Below are positions 6,610 through 16,955 of a DNA stretch of 64,000 nt, one piece after another; positions within the stretch are counted from its first letter, which is position 1; each line of letters begins with the position of its first letter. The stretch lies in assembly GCF_014638745.1 (NCBI RefSeq), contig NZ_BMFO01000004.1, positions 1 through 64,000 on the forward strand, in the 5' to 3' direction. The position numbers and the translations under genes were made by a program. The notes beneath the pieces were generated by a model. The model made no database searches. It saw nothing but the letters and a program-made list of their open reading frames with translations, and was not told where the DNA came from. This DNA comes from Arenimonas maotaiensis (GTDB lineage: Bacteria > Pseudomonadota > Gammaproteobacteria > Xanthomonadales > Xanthomonadaceae).

Positions 6610-7749
6610 ATGGCCATCTCCATGCCCCGTCTGACCCCGCTTGCCCTGGCTCTCGTGCTCGCCGCCTGTAGCGGTGGCGAGGGCGCACCGCCGCCGCCCG
6701 GCGCCACCGAGGTGGCCGTGGTCACCCTGAAAGCCGCGCCGGTCACCCTGACCCGCGAACTGCCGGGCCGCACCATGGCCTCGGCCGTGGCCGAAGTCCG
6801 GCCGCAGGTCAGCGGCATCATCCAGCGCCGGCTGTTCACCGAGGGCGGCCGCGTGCGCCAAGGCGAAGCCCTGTACCAGATCGACGACGCCGTGTACCGC
6901 GCCAGCGACGACAGCGCCCGCGCCACCTTGGCCCGCGCCCAGGCCGCGCTGACCACCGCCCGCCTGAACGCGCAGCGCAGCGCCGAATTGGTCAAGATCG
7001 ACGCCGTCAGCAAGCAGGACGACGACGCCGCGCAGGCCGCCCTGCGCCAGGCCGAAGCCGACGTGAAGGCGGCCCAAGCCGCGGTCCGCGCCAGCGGCAT
7101 CAATGTCGGTTACGCCCGCATCAGCTCGCCGATCAGCGGTCGCATCGGCCGCTCCACCGTCACCCAAGGCGCTTTGGTCAGCGCCGGCCAGGCCGAGGCC
7201 TTGGCCACCGTGCAGCAGATCGATCCGATGCACGTCGACCTGACCCAATCCAGCGCCGAACTGCTGGCCCTGCGCAAAGGCATCGCCGCCGGCACCTTGA
7301 GCGGCGCCGACACCTTGCCGGTCAAGATCCTGCTGGAAGACGGCAGCGAATACGCGCAGACCGGCCGCCTGGCGTTCTCGGAGGCCACGGTCGATCCGTC
7401 CACCGGCAGCAGCACCCTGCGCGTGGTGGTGCCGAATCCGGACGGCCTGTTGCTGCCCGGCATGTACGTGCGCGCGGTGATCGGCAGCGGCCTGCGCGCC
7501 GACGCCGTGCTGGTGCCGCAACAGGGCATCGCCCGCGATCCGCGCGGCGCCGCCACCGCGATGGTGGTCGGCAAGGACGGCAAGGTCGAAGCCCGCACCG
7601 TCACCGTCAGCCGCACCGTCGGCGACCAGTGGCTGGTCGAGTCCGGCCTGAAAGCCGGCGACAAGGTCATCGTCGAAGGTCTGCAGAAGATCGCCCCCGG
7701 CGCGCCGGTGAAAGCCGTCGAGGCCAAAGCCGCTCCGGCCGCCAACTAA
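6610..7749 (+). CDS. RND efflux periplasmic adaptor lipoprotein (AcrA/MexA type)
   Basis: The membrane-fusion subunit of a tripartite multidrug pump, linking the inner-membrane RND transporter to the outer-membrane channel. The start at 6610 (MAISMPRLTPLALALVLAAC) places the lipobox LAAC correctly; the earlier ATG at 6562 falls inside a probable operator. The mature protein shows the lipoyl half-motifs (VRPQVSGIIQRRLFTEGG and YARISSPISGRIGRS), the alanine-rich hairpin between them (about 80-140), the beta-barrel and the C-terminal membrane-proximal domain (VVVPNPDGLLLPGMYV). It is followed 12 bases later by the pump gene. The substrate range cannot be told from sequence. Confidence 0.92.
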   Translation: MAISMPRLTPLALALVLAACSGGEGAPPPPGATEVAVVTLKAAPVTLTRELPGRTMASAVAEVRPQVSGIIQRRLFTEGGRVRQGEALYQIDDAVYRASDDSARATLARAQAALTTARLNAQRSAELVKIDAVSKQDDDAAQAALRQAEADVKAAQAAVRASGINVGYARISSPISGRIGRSTVTQGALVSAGQAEALATVQQIDPMHVDLTQSSAELLALRKGIAAGTLSGADTLPVKILLEDGSEYAQTGRLAFSEATVDPSTGSSTLRVVVPNPDGLLLPGMYVRAVIGSGLRADAVLVPQQGIARDPRGAATAMVVGKDGKVEARTVTVSRTVGDQWLVESGLKAGDKVIVEGLQKIAPGAPVKAVEAKAAPAAN

Positions 7750-7761
7750 GGAAACGCATCC

Positions 7762-10700
7762 ATGGCACGCTTCTTCATCGACCGGCCGATCTTCGCCTGG
7801 GTCATCGCCATCATCATCATGCTGGCCGGCGCCCTGGCGCTGACCCGCCTGCCGATCTCGCGCTACCCGCAGATCGCGCCGCCCACGGTCTCCATCAACG
7901 CGGTCTATCCGGGCGCCTCGGCGCAGGCGGTCGAGAACTCGGTGACCCAGATCATCGAGCAGTCGATGACCGGCCTGGACGGCCTGGACTACATGTCCTC
8001 GACCAGCGATTCCAACGGCGCGGTCGGCATCACGCTGACCTTCAAGACCGGCACCGACCCCGACACCGCGCAGGTGCAGGTGCAGAACAAGCTGCAGGCC
8101 GCCACGCCGCTGCTGCCGGCGGTGGTGCAGCAGCAGGGCATCAGCGTCAACAAGGCCAGCACCGGCTTCCTGCAGGTGCTCGGCTTCGTGTCCGAAGACG
8201 GCAGCATGGACCGCAACGACATCTCCGACTACGTGTCCTCGACCATCGTCGAGCCGCTGTCGCGCGTGCCCGGCGTGGGCGGCGTGCAGGTGTTCGGCGG
8301 CAAGTACGCCATGCGCATCTGGCTGAACCCGGACAAGCTGGCGGCCTACAAGCTGGCGCCGGCCGAGGTCATCGCCGCCATCCAGGCGCAGAACGCGCAG
8401 ATCGCGGTCGGCCAGCTCGGCGGCACGCCGGCCATCGACGGCCAGCAGATCAACGCCACCATCACCGTACAGGACCGCCTGCAGACCCCCGAGCAGTTCC
8501 GCGACATCGTGGTGCGCGCCAACGCCGACGGCTCGGCGCTCAAGCTCGGCGACGTGGCCCGGGTCGAACTCGGCTCGGAGAGCTATTCGGTGATCAGCCG
8601 CTACAACGGCCAGCCGGCCTCGGGCGTCGCCGTCTCGCTGGCCACCAACGCCAACGCGCTGCAGACCTCCGACGCCGTGGCCGCGCTGATGGAGCAGATG
8701 AAGCCCTCGTTCCCGAAAGGCCTGAAGGTGGTGGTGCCGTTCGACACCACGCCGTTCGTGCGGGTCTCGATCAACGAGGTGCTGAAGACCCTGCTGGAAG
8801 CGGTGGTGCTGGTGTTCCTGGTGATCTTCCTGTTCCTGCAGAATTTCCGCGCCACCCTGATCCCGACCATCGCGGTGCCGGTGGTGCTGCTCGGCACGCT
8901 CGGCATCCTGCTGGCGCTCGGCTTCTCCATCAACATGCTGACCATGTTCGCCATGGTGCTGGCCATCGGCCTGTTGGTCGACGACGCCATCGTGGTGGTC
9001 GAGAACGTGGAGCGCTTGATGAGCGAGGAGGGCCTGAGTCCGCTCGAGGCCACCCGCAAATCGATGGACCAGATCACCGGCGCGCTGGTCGGCATCGGCC
9101 TGGTGCTGGCCGCGGTGTTCGTGCCGATGGCGTTCCTGACCGGCTCGACCGGCGTCATCTACCGCCAGTTCACCGCCACCATCGTCTCGGCCATGGCGCT
9201 GTCGGTGCTGGTCGCCATCGTGCTGACCCCGGCCCTGTGCGCCACGTTGCTCAAGCCGCTGAAGAAAGGCGAGCACCACGGCGAGAAGGGCTTCTTCAAG
9301 TGGTTCAACGCCAAGTTCGACAGCGGCAACGCGCGCTACCAAGGCACCGTGCGCCGCATGCTGGCGCGCAGCGGCCGCTTCCTGCTGGTCTACGCCGCGC
9401 TGGCCGGCGCCATGGCGCTGCTGTACGCGCGCGTGCCGTCCTCGTTCCTGCCGGACGAAGACCAGGGCGTGCTGTTCACCATCGTGCAGACGCCGGTCGG
9501 CGCCACCCAGCAGCGCACCCAGAAGGTGATGGAGCAGGTCGAGTCGCACTACCTCAAGAACGAAAGCACCCACATCGAATCGACCTTCGCGGTACAGGGC
9601 TTCAGTTTCGCCGGCAGCGGCCAGAACAACGGCATGGTGTTCGTCAAGCTCAAGGACTGGGAGGAACGCACCAGCGCCGACGCCAGCGTGAACGCGATGG
9701 CCGGCCGCGCCATGGGCGCCTTCAGCCAGATCAAGGACGCCATGGTGTTCGCCATCGCGCCGCCGCCGGTCACCGAGCTCGGCACCACCGGCGGCTTCAA
9801 CCTGTACCTGAAGGACAGCAACAACCAGGGCCACGACGCGCTGATGGCGGCGCGCAACCAGCTGCTCGGTGCTGCGGCGCAGAGCAAGCTGCTGCAGGGC
9901 GTGCGCCCTAACGGCCAGGAGGACACGCCGCAGTTCCGCCTCGACATCGACACCGAGAAGGCGGCCGCGCTCGGCGTCACCGTCGACGCCATCAACAGCG
10001 CGCTGTCGGTGGCCTGGGGCGGACGCTACATCGACGACTTCATCGACCGCGGCCGGGTCAAGCGCGTGTACGTGCAATCGGACGCCGAATATCGCATGGT
10101 GCCGGAGGACTTCCAACGCTGGTCGGTGCGCAACAAGGCGGGCGACATGGTGCCGGTGTCGTCGTTCTCCAGCCAGCGCTGGGAATACGGCTCGCCGCGC
10201 CTGGAACGCTACAACGGCGTGCCGGCGGTGAACGTCACCGGCCAGGCCGCGCCGGGCGTGTCCTCGGGCGACGCCATGGCCGAGATGGAACGCTTGGCCG
10301 CGCAGCTGCCGCCGGGCTTCACGTTGGAATGGAGCGGCCAGTCCTATCAGGAACGCGTGGCCAACGCGCAGACGCCGATGCTGTACGCGCTGTCGCTGCT
10401 GGTGGTGTTCCTGTGCCTGGCGGCGCTGTACGAAAGCTGGTCGATCCCGAGCTCGGTGCTGATGGTGGTGCCGCTCGGCATCCTCGGCACCGTGCTGTTC
10501 ACCTGGCTGCGCGGTCTGGAGCGCGACGTGTACTTCCAGGTCGGCATGCTGACCACCGTCGGCCTGTCGAGCAAGAACGCGGTGCTGATCATCGAGTTCG
10601 CCAAGTCCAACCTGGAGAAGGGCATGGGCCTGGTCGAGGGCACCGTCGCCGCCATCCGCGACCGCCTGCGCCCGATCCTGATGACCTCGATCGCGTTCGG

Positions 10701-10902
10701 CTTCGGCGTGTTGCCGCTGGCCCTGGCCACCGGCGCCGGCTCCGGCGCGCAACGCGCCATCGGCACCGGCGTGATCGGCGGCATGCTGGCCGGCACCTTC
10801 CTCGGCATTTTCTTCATCCCGCTGTTCTTCGTGAGCGTGCGGCGTTTGATCGACCGGCTGTCGTCCGCGCGCGGCGGCCAAGGAGCGGATTCCCATGATT
10901 GA
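7762..10902 (+). CDS. RND multidrug efflux transporter, HAE1 family (AcrB/MexB type)
   Basis: A 1046-residue inner-membrane proton-driven pump, the usual length for HAE1. It begins [17 protein letters not shown], has the two large periplasmic loops and twelve expected membrane helices. The proton-relay aspartates are visible in [12 protein letters not shown] (helix 4) and the partner lysine in [11 protein letters not shown] (helix 10). The stretch [18 protein letters not shown] is diagnostic of the AcrB group. It lies between adaptor and channel genes, and its end overlaps the channel gene by eight bases. Regulation is probably through the TetR protein encoded downstream. Confidence 0.95.
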   Translation: MARFFIDRPIFAWVIAIIIMLAGALALTRLPISRYPQIAPPTVSINAVYPGASAQAVENSVTQIIEQSMTGLDGLDYMSSTSDSNGAVGITLTFKTGTDPDTAQVQVQNKLQAATPLLPAVVQQQGISVNKASTGFLQVLGFVSEDGSMDRNDISDYVSSTIVEPLSRVPGVGGVQVFGGKYAMRIWLNPDKLAAYKLAPAEVIAAIQAQNAQIAVGQLGGTPAIDGQQINATITVQDRLQTPEQFRDIVVRANADGSALKLGDVARVELGSESYSVISRYNGQPASGVAVSLATNANALQTSDAVAALMEQMKPSFPKGLKVVVPFDTTPFVRVSINEVLKTLLEAVVLVFLVIFLFLQNFRATLIPTIAVPVVLLGTLGILLALGFSINMLTMFAMVLAIGLLVDDAIVVVENVERLMSEEGLSPLEATRKSMDQITGALVGIGLVLAAVFVPMAFLTGSTGVIYRQFTATIVSAMALSVLVAIVLTPALCATLLKPLKKGEHHGEKGFFKWFNAKFDSGNARYQGTVRRMLARSGRFLLVYAALAGAMALLYARVPSSFLPDEDQGVLFTIVQTPVGATQQRTQKVMEQVESHYLKNESTHIESTFAVQGFSFAGSGQNNGMVFVKLKDWEERTSADASVNAMAGRAMGAFSQIKDAMVFAIAPPPVTELGTTGGFNLYLKDSNNQGHDALMAARNQLLGAAAQSKLLQGVRPNGQEDTPQFRLDIDTEKAAALGVTVDAINSALSVAWGGRYIDDFIDRGRVKRVYVQSDAEYRMVPEDFQRWSVRNKAGDMVPVSSFSSQRWEYGSPRLERYNGVPAVNVTGQAAPGVSSGDAMAEMERLAAQLPPGFTLEWSGQSYQERVANAQTPMLYALSLLVVFLCLAALYESWSIPSSVLMVVPLGILGTVLFTWLRGLERDVYFQVGMLTTVGLSSKNAVLIIEFAKSNLEKGMGLVEGTVAAIRDRLRPILMTSIAFGFGVLPLALATGAGSGAQRAIGTGVIGGMLAGTFLGIFFIPLFFVSVRRLIDRLSSARGGQGADSHD

Positions 10903-12292
10903 CGCGACTCCCAAGCGCCTGGCCCTGGCCGTCGCGCTGCTGGCCGGCGGCTGTGCCGCCCTGGAACCGAAACTGCCCGCGGCCGACGCCGGCATTCCGG
11001 CGCAGTTGCCGGTGGCGGCGGCCGAGCGCGCCGTCGACGCCGAAGCCGGCGAGGTGGCCGACATCGGCTGGCGCGGCTTCTTCCGCGATCCGGTGCTGCA
11101 GGACCTGATCGGGCAGGCGCTGGAACACAACCGCGACCTGCGCGTGGCGGTACTGAACGTCGAACGCGCGCGGGCGCAGTACCGCATCCGGCGCGCCGAC
11201 CGCCTGCCGTCGGTCGATGCCACGGCGCAGATGCGCCGCGGCGGCGGCGACGCCGTGCCGGTCAGCGAAGACTTCAGCGCCGGTTTCGGCCTGGCCGCGT
11301 TCGAGCTCGACCTGTTCGGGCGCGTGCGCAACCTGAGCGAAGCCGGTCGCCAGCGCTACTTCGCGCAGGTCGAGAACCGGCAGGCGGCACAGATCAGCCT
11401 GGTCGCGGAAGTGGCCACGGCCTATCTGGGCCTGAGCGCCAACCGCGAGCTGCAGCAGCTGGCCGAACGCACCCTGCGCAGCCGCGAACAGGCGTTGGAA
11501 CTCGATCGCAAACGCCATCAGGCCGGTGCGATTTCGGCGCTGGAACTGGCGCAGGCCGAAACCCAGGTCGAATCGGCGCGCGCCGAAGCGGCACGCATCG
11601 CCGGCGTGACCGCGCAGGCCGGCAACGCGCTCGATCTGCTGGTCGGCAAGCCGGTCTCGGCCGGATTGACCGCGGCCGCGCTGGACGACGGCGCCACCGG
11701 TCTGTTGCCGCTGCCGGCCGAATTGCCGTCGTCGGTGCTGCTGCGCCGACCCGACATCCGCGCCGCGGAAAACACCTTGCGCGCCGCCAACGCCGACATC
11801 GGCGCCGCCCGTGCGGCGTTCTTCCCGTCGATCACCCTGACCGGCGCGACCGAAACCGCCAGCCCGGAGCTGTCCGGCCTGTTCGATGCCGGTACCCGCG
11901 GCTGGAGCTTCGTGCCGAAACTGAATCTGCCGATCTTCCAGGGCGGCCGCTTGCTGGCCAACCTGTCGTTGTCCAAGGTCGATCGCGACATCGCCTTGGC
12001 CGGCTATGAGCGCGCCATCCAGGCCGGATTCCGTGATGTGGCCGATGCCTTGGCGCTGACCGGCACCTTGGCCCGCCAACGGCAGGCGCAGGAAGCCCTG
12101 GTGGCCGCCGCCGAACGCGCCGATACCTTGGCTGCGGCCCGCTACCGTGCCGGCCGCGACAGCCAGCTGGCGCGCCTGGATGCCGAGCGCACATTGTTCG
12201 CCGCCCGCCAAGGGCTGGTGGCCGTGCGTCTGGCCGAGCAGGGTAACCGCATCGCGCTGTACCGCGTGCTGGGCGGCGGCTGGAAGGAGTGA
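10895..12292 (+). CDS. Outer-membrane efflux channel lipoprotein (OprM/NodT family)
   Basis: The TolC-like exit duct of the pump, 465 residues. The signal ends in a lipobox ([11 protein letters not shown], Cys25). The family repeats are present: [28 protein letters not shown] and the second half [12 protein letters not shown], with the [12 protein letters not shown] motif of the NodT/OprM group. Its start overlaps the pump gene by eight bases, so translation is coupled. The protein should trimerise and insert in the outer membrane. Confidence 0.93.
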   Translation: MIDATPKRLALAVALLAGGCAALEPKLPAADAGIPAQLPVAAAERAVDAEAGEVADIGWRGFFRDPVLQDLIGQALEHNRDLRVAVLNVERARAQYRIRRADRLPSVDATAQMRRGGGDAVPVSEDFSAGFGLAAFELDLFGRVRNLSEAGRQRYFAQVENRQAAQISLVAEVATAYLGLSANRELQQLAERTLRSREQALELDRKRHQAGAISALELAQAETQVESARAEAARIAGVTAQAGNALDLLVGKPVSAGLTAAALDDGATGLLPLPAELPSSVLLRRPDIRAAENTLRAANADIGAARAAFFPSITLTGATETASPELSGLFDAGTRGWSFVPKLNLPIFQGGRLLANLSLSKVDRDIALAGYERAIQAGFRDVADALALTGTLARQRQAQEALVAAAERADTLAAARYRAGRDSQLARLDAERTLFAARQGLVAVRLAEQGNRIALYRVLGGGWKE

Positions 12293-12294
12293 GC

Positions 12295-12927
12295 GTGAGC
12301 GCGGAACGGGCCAAGAGCGACAAGGCGCTGGCGCGTACCGAGGCCCAGCGCGAGCGCATCCTGTCGGCCGCGCAGCGGTGCTTCATCGAGCAGGGCTTCC
12401 ATGCCGCCGGCATGGCGCGCATCGCGGAGGCCGCCGGCATGAGCCCGGGTTTGATCTACCGCTATTTCGACAATAAAGCCGCCATCATCCGCGCCATCAT
12501 CGCGCGCCAGCTCGAACGCCTGAACCAGGACATCAGCCTGCATCGGCCGATCGACCTGGCCGCGGAGATGACCGCCAAGTTCGTCGGTGGCCACGGCTGC
12601 GACCGCAACGACCTGAGCCCGGCGCTGCTGCTAGAGCTGTCGGCCGAAGCCACCCGCGACCCGGAAATCCACGCCGTGGTCCGCCATTTCGACCAGAATC
12701 TGCGCGATGCCCTGGTGCAGTGGTTGATGCGCGGCAAGCACGCCGGCGGCCATGGCCTGCCGGAAGCGCGCGCACGCGAGGCCGCCTTGCTGCTGCAGCT
12801 GCTGTTCGAAGGCATGAAAGTGCGCCAGACGCGCGATCCGACGCTGGATCCGGCCCTGTTGGAAGCCAGCCTGCGCCGCTTCCTGCCGTTCGTGCTGGCC
12901 GGCGGTGCGCCCGCGCCGGCTGGTTAA
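12295..12927 (+). CDS. TetR/AcrR-family transcriptional regulator
   Basis: A repressor-type regulator of about 210 residues, probably controlling the efflux operon it terminates. The N-terminal helix-turn-helix reads ILSAAQRCFIEQGFHAAGM, then IAEAAGMSPGLIYRYFDNKAAI. The C-terminal ligand-binding part resembles the AcrR C-terminal group (ALLLELSAEATRDPEI). The GTG at 12295 is preferred over that at 12289 because GGAAGGAG lies six bases before it. Placement at the end of the pump operon rather than divergent from it would give autoregulation together with the pump. A candidate operator is the inverted repeat at 6522-6567. Confidence 0.88.
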   Translation: MSAERAKSDKALARTEAQRERILSAAQRCFIEQGFHAAGMARIAEAAGMSPGLIYRYFDNKAAIIRAIIARQLERLNQDISLHRPIDLAAEMTAKFVGGHGCDRNDLSPALLLELSAEATRDPEIHAVVRHFDQNLRDALVQWLMRGKHAGGHGLPEARAREAALLLQLLFEGMKVRQTRDPTLDPALLEASLRRFLPFVLAGGAPAPAG

Positions 12928-12956
12928 ATCCAAAGTGCCTGCGTAAGCTATACGCC

Positions 12957-13661
12957 ATGAAACCGATTTGCCGTCACCTCTGCCATCTATCGCTGATTGC
13001 CGTGTGGCTGTGCCTGTCGGCGTCCGCCACGGCGCAGAACCGTACGCCGGCCATCGGCACCGGGAGCGGCGCGCAACCGGCGCATCTGCCGGGCGCGCCG
13101 GATTTCGCCGGCATCGAGCCTTCGCCGGACGCCGAAGCAGTCGCGTCCTGGGTGCTGAGCGTGGCCGACCACGGCCAGTTGCCGTTCGCCATCATCGACA
13201 AGCGCGCGGCCCGGGTGTTCGTGTTCGACGGCCGCGGCCGCCTGCGCGGCGACGCGCCGGTATTGCTCGGCCTGGCGGTCGGCGACGAGGACGTGCCCGG
13301 CATCGGCAGCCTGCCGCTGTCGCAGATCACGCCCGAGATGCGCATCACCCCGGCCGGCCGCTTCCGCGTGCAGATCGGGCGCAACCTGAAAGGCGAAGAT
13401 ATCCTGTGGGTCGATTACGACTCCGCGCTCTCGCTGCACCGGGTCGCCACCGGCAATCCACGCGAGGCGCGCCAGCAGCGCCTCGACAGTCCGACGGTGG
13501 ACGACAACCGCATCTCGTTCGGTTGCATCAACGTGCCGGCGCGCTTCTTCGACGAGGTGGTGCGCAGCCAATTCGCCGGCACCAACGGCACGGTCTACAT
13601 CCTGCCGGAAACCCGTCCGGTGTCCGAACTGTTCGGCCCGCAGGCGCAGGTCGCGCGCTGA
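12957..13661 (+). CDS. L,D-transpeptidase-family protein (YkuD fold), exported
   Basis: A 234-residue protein with a signal peptide (WLCLSASATAQ, cleavage near residue 27) and a YkuD-like catalytic domain. The nucleophile is in SFGCINVPARFF, and an upstream histidine occurs in SLHRV, as expected for the His-Cys pair. The active-site motif is a variant: the usual SHGCIR arrangement has Asn after Ile and no adjacent His. The family cross-links peptidoglycan or attaches lipoproteins to it in the periplasm, but divergent members may have other functions. It starts 29 bases after the TetR gene and may share its transcript. Confidence 0.75.
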   Translation: MKPICRHLCHLSLIAVWLCLSASATAQNRTPAIGTGSGAQPAHLPGAPDFAGIEPSPDAEAVASWVLSVADHGQLPFAIIDKRAARVFVFDGRGRLRGDAPVLLGLAVGDEDVPGIGSLPLSQITPEMRITPAGRFRVQIGRNLKGEDILWVDYDSALSLHRVATGNPREARQQRLDSPTVDDNRISFGCINVPARFFDEVVRSQFAGTNGTVYILPETRPVSELFGPQAQVAR

Positions 13662-13664
13662 GGC

Positions 13665-14048
13665 TCAGTCTTCCGGCGGCGGCTGGGTCAGCAGCACCCA
13701 CTGCGCGGCCGAATCGGCGTATTGCGGGATGAAGCGGCAATTGACGTTGGGTTCGTTCTGTTCCGGCTTGAACGCGAACACGCCCTCGCTGCCCTCGCGC
13801 GCGCCGACGCGGTCGTAGCGGTAGGCGTTGCAGGTTTCGCTCAGGAAATTCACCGTCACCGCCACGGTGTCGCCGTCTTCGGTGATGCGCTGGCAGGGCC
13901 GGTCGGTGTCGTTGGCCTGGCCGTACTGCAGGTCGTTGATCTGGATCCGGCAGGTGTCCTCGTGGGTGAACACGATCTGGTGCTTGGGCGGTTCGCTGCA
14001 GGCCGACAGCGCGAGCAGGGCGGCGAGGGCGGTGATGGCGTTTTTCAT
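13665..14048 (-). CDS. Small hypothetical lipoprotein
   Basis: A 127-residue predicted lipoprotein. The start at 14048 gives MKNAITALAALLALSAC, an excellent lipobox with Cys17, and is preceded by AAGGAG; longer starts would spoil the signal. The mature part contains four more cysteines (EDTCRIQI, DRPCQRIT, SETCNAYR, NVNCRFIP), which could form two disulfides in the periplasm. I do not recognise a family. It is convergent with the L,D-transpeptidase gene with only three bases between stop codons. Confidence 0.7.
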   Translation of the reverse strand: MKNAITALAALLALSACSEPPKHQIVFTHEDTCRIQINDLQYGQANDTDRPCQRITEDGDTVAVTVNFLSETCNAYRYDRVGAREGSEGVFAFKPEQNEPNVNCRFIPQYADSAAQWVLLTQPPPED

Positions 14049-14103
14049 GGCGTCTCCTTGTCGCGCCATTGTATCGCCGCGGCAAGGCAACGCGGGGTGA
14101 AGC

Positions 14104-14778
14104 TCAGGGCGGCGCGATCGGTTCGATCAACGCGGCGTCGTCCTCGCGGCCGGCGTTCACGCGTTTGGCCACCGCGTGCATCTTCAGCGCCGGCAGGGCG
14201 CGGGTCAGCAGGAACGGCATCGAGGGCCCGGGCGCCAGCGTCAGCCACTTCGCCACGTCACGCGGCTCCAGGAACACCGGCATGCGCGGATGCACCTCGG
14301 CCGGCAGGCCGTCGGCGGCCTGGGTGATCAGGGTGAAACTGCCTTCGCGGCCGTCTTCCAACAGCGGGTGCTTCGGCTCCCACAGCGCCGCCACCCACAG
14401 AGTATCGCCGGCGCGTTCGGGATGGAAATAGTAGGGTTGCTTGCCCTCGGGCGTGGAGCGCCACTCGTAGTAGCCGGCCATCGGCACCGCGGCATGCCGG
14501 GCCTTGAACGCGGCACGGAACGCGGGTTTGTCGTCCAGCGTCTCCAGCCGGGCGTTGAAGGTGTGCTGGCCCAAGGCCAGCTCCTTGGCCCAGAACGGCA
14601 TCAGGCCCCAGTGCATGTTCTTCAGCGCCGGCGCGTCGCCGTCCTGTACCAGCACCGCGGCGCTTTGCCCCGGCGCCAGGTTGTAGCGTGCCGGCAGCAG
14701 CGCGAACCCGGCACGCAGGTCCGGCCAGGGCAGGGGCGCCCCGGCATGGATCGGGAGTTGGACGAAACGGCCGCACAT
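14104..14778 (-). CDS. yedK: SOS-response-associated peptidase (SRAP, YedK/HMCES type)
   Basis: A 224-residue SRAP protein that forms a covalent thiazolidine link with abasic sites in single-stranded DNA, protecting them at replication forks. The catalytic residues known for E. coli YedK are all visible: Cys2 (MCGRF), Asn76 in TFNARLET, Glu105 in AGYYEW and the histidine in AEVHPRMPV. Length is normal for the family. No LexA-type operator was noticed upstream. It lies between the small lipoprotein and tRNA-Arg on the same strand. Confidence 0.93.
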   Translation of the reverse strand: MCGRFVQLPIHAGAPLPWPDLRAGFALLPARYNLAPGQSAAVLVQDGDAPALKNMHWGLMPFWAKELALGQHTFNARLETLDDKPAFRAAFKARHAAVPMAGYYEWRSTPEGKQPYYFHPERAGDTLWVAALWEPKHPLLEDGREGSFTLITQAADGLPAEVHPRMPVFLEPRDVAKWLTLAPGPSMPFLLTRALPALKMHAVAKRVNAGREDDAALIEPIAPP

Positions 14779-14815
14779 GCGCCGATTCTAGCGCGTGTCG
14801 GGCATCGGCGCGAAA

Positions 14816-14892
14816 TGGCGTCCCCGGCGCGATTCGAACGCACGACCTGCTTCTTAGGAGGAAGCCGCTCTATCCAGCTGAGCTACGGGGAC
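14816..14892 (-). tRNA. tRNA-Arg (anticodon CCT)
   Basis: A 77-base tRNA with encoded CCA, read on the minus strand. Acceptor stem GTCCCCG, D-arm with GCTC/GAGC, anticodon stem GCTTC/GAAGC around loop CTCCTAA giving anticodon CCT, and a TTCGAAT T-loop. It reads AGG codons, which are rare in this GC-rich genome. Confidence 0.95.
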
Positions 14893-14901
14893 CTGCGCCG
14901 T

Positions 14902-14930
14902 ATTATGATGCCCGTTGGCCCCGATAACAA
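14902..14930 (-). promoter_or_regulatory. Sigma-70-type promoter for tRNA-Arg
   Basis: On the minus strand TTGTTA (14925-14930), a 17-base spacer and CATAAT (14902-14907), nine bases before the mature tRNA. The element lies inside the short region before the divergent S9 peptidase gene, so the two starts share control DNA. Confidence 0.55.
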
Positions 14931-14937
14931 TCCGAAC

Positions 14938-16953
14938 ATGCGCCCAGCCGTCCTGAACGCTTTGTCCGCCGCCGTCTTGGTATTGGCCGCGATGTCGGTT
15001 GCGGCCGCCGCGCCGCCGACGCGCGGCTTTCGCCCGGACGATGTGAACCGGCTGCAGAACGTGTCCGATCCGGTGTTCGCGCCGGACGGCAAACACCTGG
15101 CCTATAGCGTGGAAACCGCCGACGCCGGGCGCGACGTATTCAGCAGCGACCTGTGGACGGTGGCCTTGGACGGCACGCCGCCGCGGCGGCTGACCGCCAC
15201 CCCGCACAGTGAATGGCAGCCGGTGTACGCACCCGACGGGCACGCGTTGTATTTCCTGTCCGACGCCGGCGAGGACGGCATCACCCAGGTCTGGCGCATG
15301 ACCTTGCATGGTGGCGGCCCGGCGCTGGCGGTGACCCGCGTGCCGCAGGGCGTGGACGATTACGCGCTATCGCCCGACGGCCGCCATCTGGCGCTGATCG
15401 TGCGCGACGCCGAGTACCCGGACGGCAAGCGGCCGCCGAATCCCAAGCCGTTCGTCAGCACGCGTTTCCAGTTCATGGAAGACGTGACCGGTTACTTGGA
15501 TGAACGCCGCCTGCATCTGTATCTGCTCGATCTGGCCGGCGGCGAACCGGTGGCGCTGACCCGTGGCCCCTACGACCACTACCTGCCGGCGTTTTCGCCG
15601 GACGGCACGCGCATCGCCTATGTCAGCAAGCGCGGCAAAGATCCGGACCGGCACAGCAATTGGGACCTGTTCATGGTCGAGGCCGTGGCCGGCGGCGCCG
15701 AAACCCAGCTCACCCGCTATCCGGGCAGCGACCTCGATCCGTATTGGGAAACCCGCCCGGCCTGGAGCCCGGACGGCCGCCGCATCGCCTATGTGCGCAG
15801 CGAAGCCGGCCAGTGGATTTACTACGCGCCCTGGCAGTTGGCGGTGCTCGAGTTGGATACCGGCCGCGAATACCCGCCGGCGCTGGCCGACCGCTTCAGC
15901 ATCAAGCCGCAGTGGTTGCCGGACAGCCGGCACTTGGCGGTATTGGTCGAAGCGCCGCAGGCCATGCACGCGGTCAAGGTCGATGTCGGCAGCGGCAAGA
16001 CGACGATGCTGACCCGTGGCGGCCGATACGACTATGGACTGGCGGTGAGCCGGCAGGGCGAGGTGGTGGTGAACGGCAGTACGCCGCTGCGGCCGTTCGA
16101 GCTCAGCCGGGTGCGCGCCGGCGGCCGATTGACGGCGCTGACCGCTCACAACGCCTGGCTGTCGGCGCTGACGCTGGCGCCGGTCGAAGACATCCGGTTC
16201 CGCAGCGCCGACGGCACCGAAATCGACGGTTTATTGCTCAAGCCCCTGGATGCCGTGCCCGGCCGCCGCTATCCGACCATCCTGCGCCTGCATGGCGGGC
16301 CGGTCTACCAGTTCAGCCGCGAATTCATGGCCGATTGGCAGGCCTATGCCGCCGCCGGTTTCGCGGTGTTGGCGGTCAATCCGCGCGGCAGCTCCGGCCG
16401 CGGCTTCGAATTCGCCAAGGCCATCTACGCCGATTGGGGCAACCGGGACGTGCAGGACGTGCTGGCCGGCGTCGATCATGCGGTCGCGCTCGGCGTGGCC
16501 GATCCGCAGCGGCTGGGCGTGGGCGGCTGGAGCTACGGCGGCATCCTCACCAACTACGTCATCGCCGCCGATGCGCGCTTCCAGGCCGCGGTCAGCGGCG
16601 CCGGCGCCACCAACACCTTCGCGTCCTACGGCTTCGACCAATACACCCGCGAGTACGAAGCCGAGCTCGGCACGCCGTGGGACAATCCCGACGCCTACGC
16701 GCGGGTCAGCCGTCCGTTCCTGCAGGCCGGCCGCATCGCCACGCCGACCCTGTTCCAGTGCGCCGAACGCGACTTCAACGTGCCCTGTCTGGGCGCCATG
16801 CAGATGTACCAAGCCCTGCGTTCGCGCGGCGTGCCGACCCAGCTGGTGGTGTATCCGGGCCAATACCATGGCCTGTCGGTGCCGTCGTATCTGGTCGACC
16901 GCCTGCAACGCCACATCGACTGGTATTCCCGTTATCTGATGCCGAGGAATTGA
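14938..16953 (+). CDS. S9-family prolyl oligopeptidase, exported
   Basis: A 671-residue serine peptidase. The start at 14938 gives a signal peptide (VLNALSAAVLVLAAMSVAAAAP). The N-terminal half is a TolB/WD40-like propeller with repeated SPDG/APDG blades; the C-terminal alpha/beta-hydrolase domain carries the nucleophile in GGWSYGG and the catalytic histidine in GQYHGLS near the end, with the acidic residue between. It should act in the periplasm, releasing dipeptides or short peptides. No clear ribosome binding site is visible. The next gene starts two bases after its stop, so it heads a five-gene unit devoted to peptides. Confidence 0.9.
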   Translation: MRPAVLNALSAAVLVLAAMSVAAAAPPTRGFRPDDVNRLQNVSDPVFAPDGKHLAYSVETADAGRDVFSSDLWTVALDGTPPRRLTATPHSEWQPVYAPDGHALYFLSDAGEDGITQVWRMTLHGGGPALAVTRVPQGVDDYALSPDGRHLALIVRDAEYPDGKRPPNPKPFVSTRFQFMEDVTGYLDERRLHLYLLDLAGGEPVALTRGPYDHYLPAFSPDGTRIAYVSKRGKDPDRHSNWDLFMVEAVAGGAETQLTRYPGSDLDPYWETRPAWSPDGRRIAYVRSEAGQWIYYAPWQLAVLELDTGREYPPALADRFSIKPQWLPDSRHLAVLVEAPQAMHAVKVDVGSGKTTMLTRGGRYDYGLAVSRQGEVVVNGSTPLRPFELSRVRAGGRLTALTAHNAWLSALTLAPVEDIRFRSADGTEIDGLLLKPLDAVPGRRYPTILRLHGGPVYQFSREFMADWQAYAAAGFAVLAVNPRGSSGRGFEFAKAIYADWGNRDVQDVLAGVDHAVALGVADPQRLGVGGWSYGGILTNYVIAADARFQAAVSGAGATNTFASYGFDQYTREYEAELGTPWDNPDAYARVSRPFLQAGRIATPTLFQCAERDFNVPCLGAMQMYQALRSRGVPTQLVVYPGQYHGLSVPSYLVDRLQRHIDWYSRYLMPRN

Positions 16954-16955
16954 AT

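Noticed and set aside
6583-11331. A 1582-residue open frame antisense to the RND pump genes
   Set aside because: It is a high-GC shadow: composition is His/Gly/Arg/Ala-rich without any domain, and the opposite strand holds three clearly conserved efflux genes.
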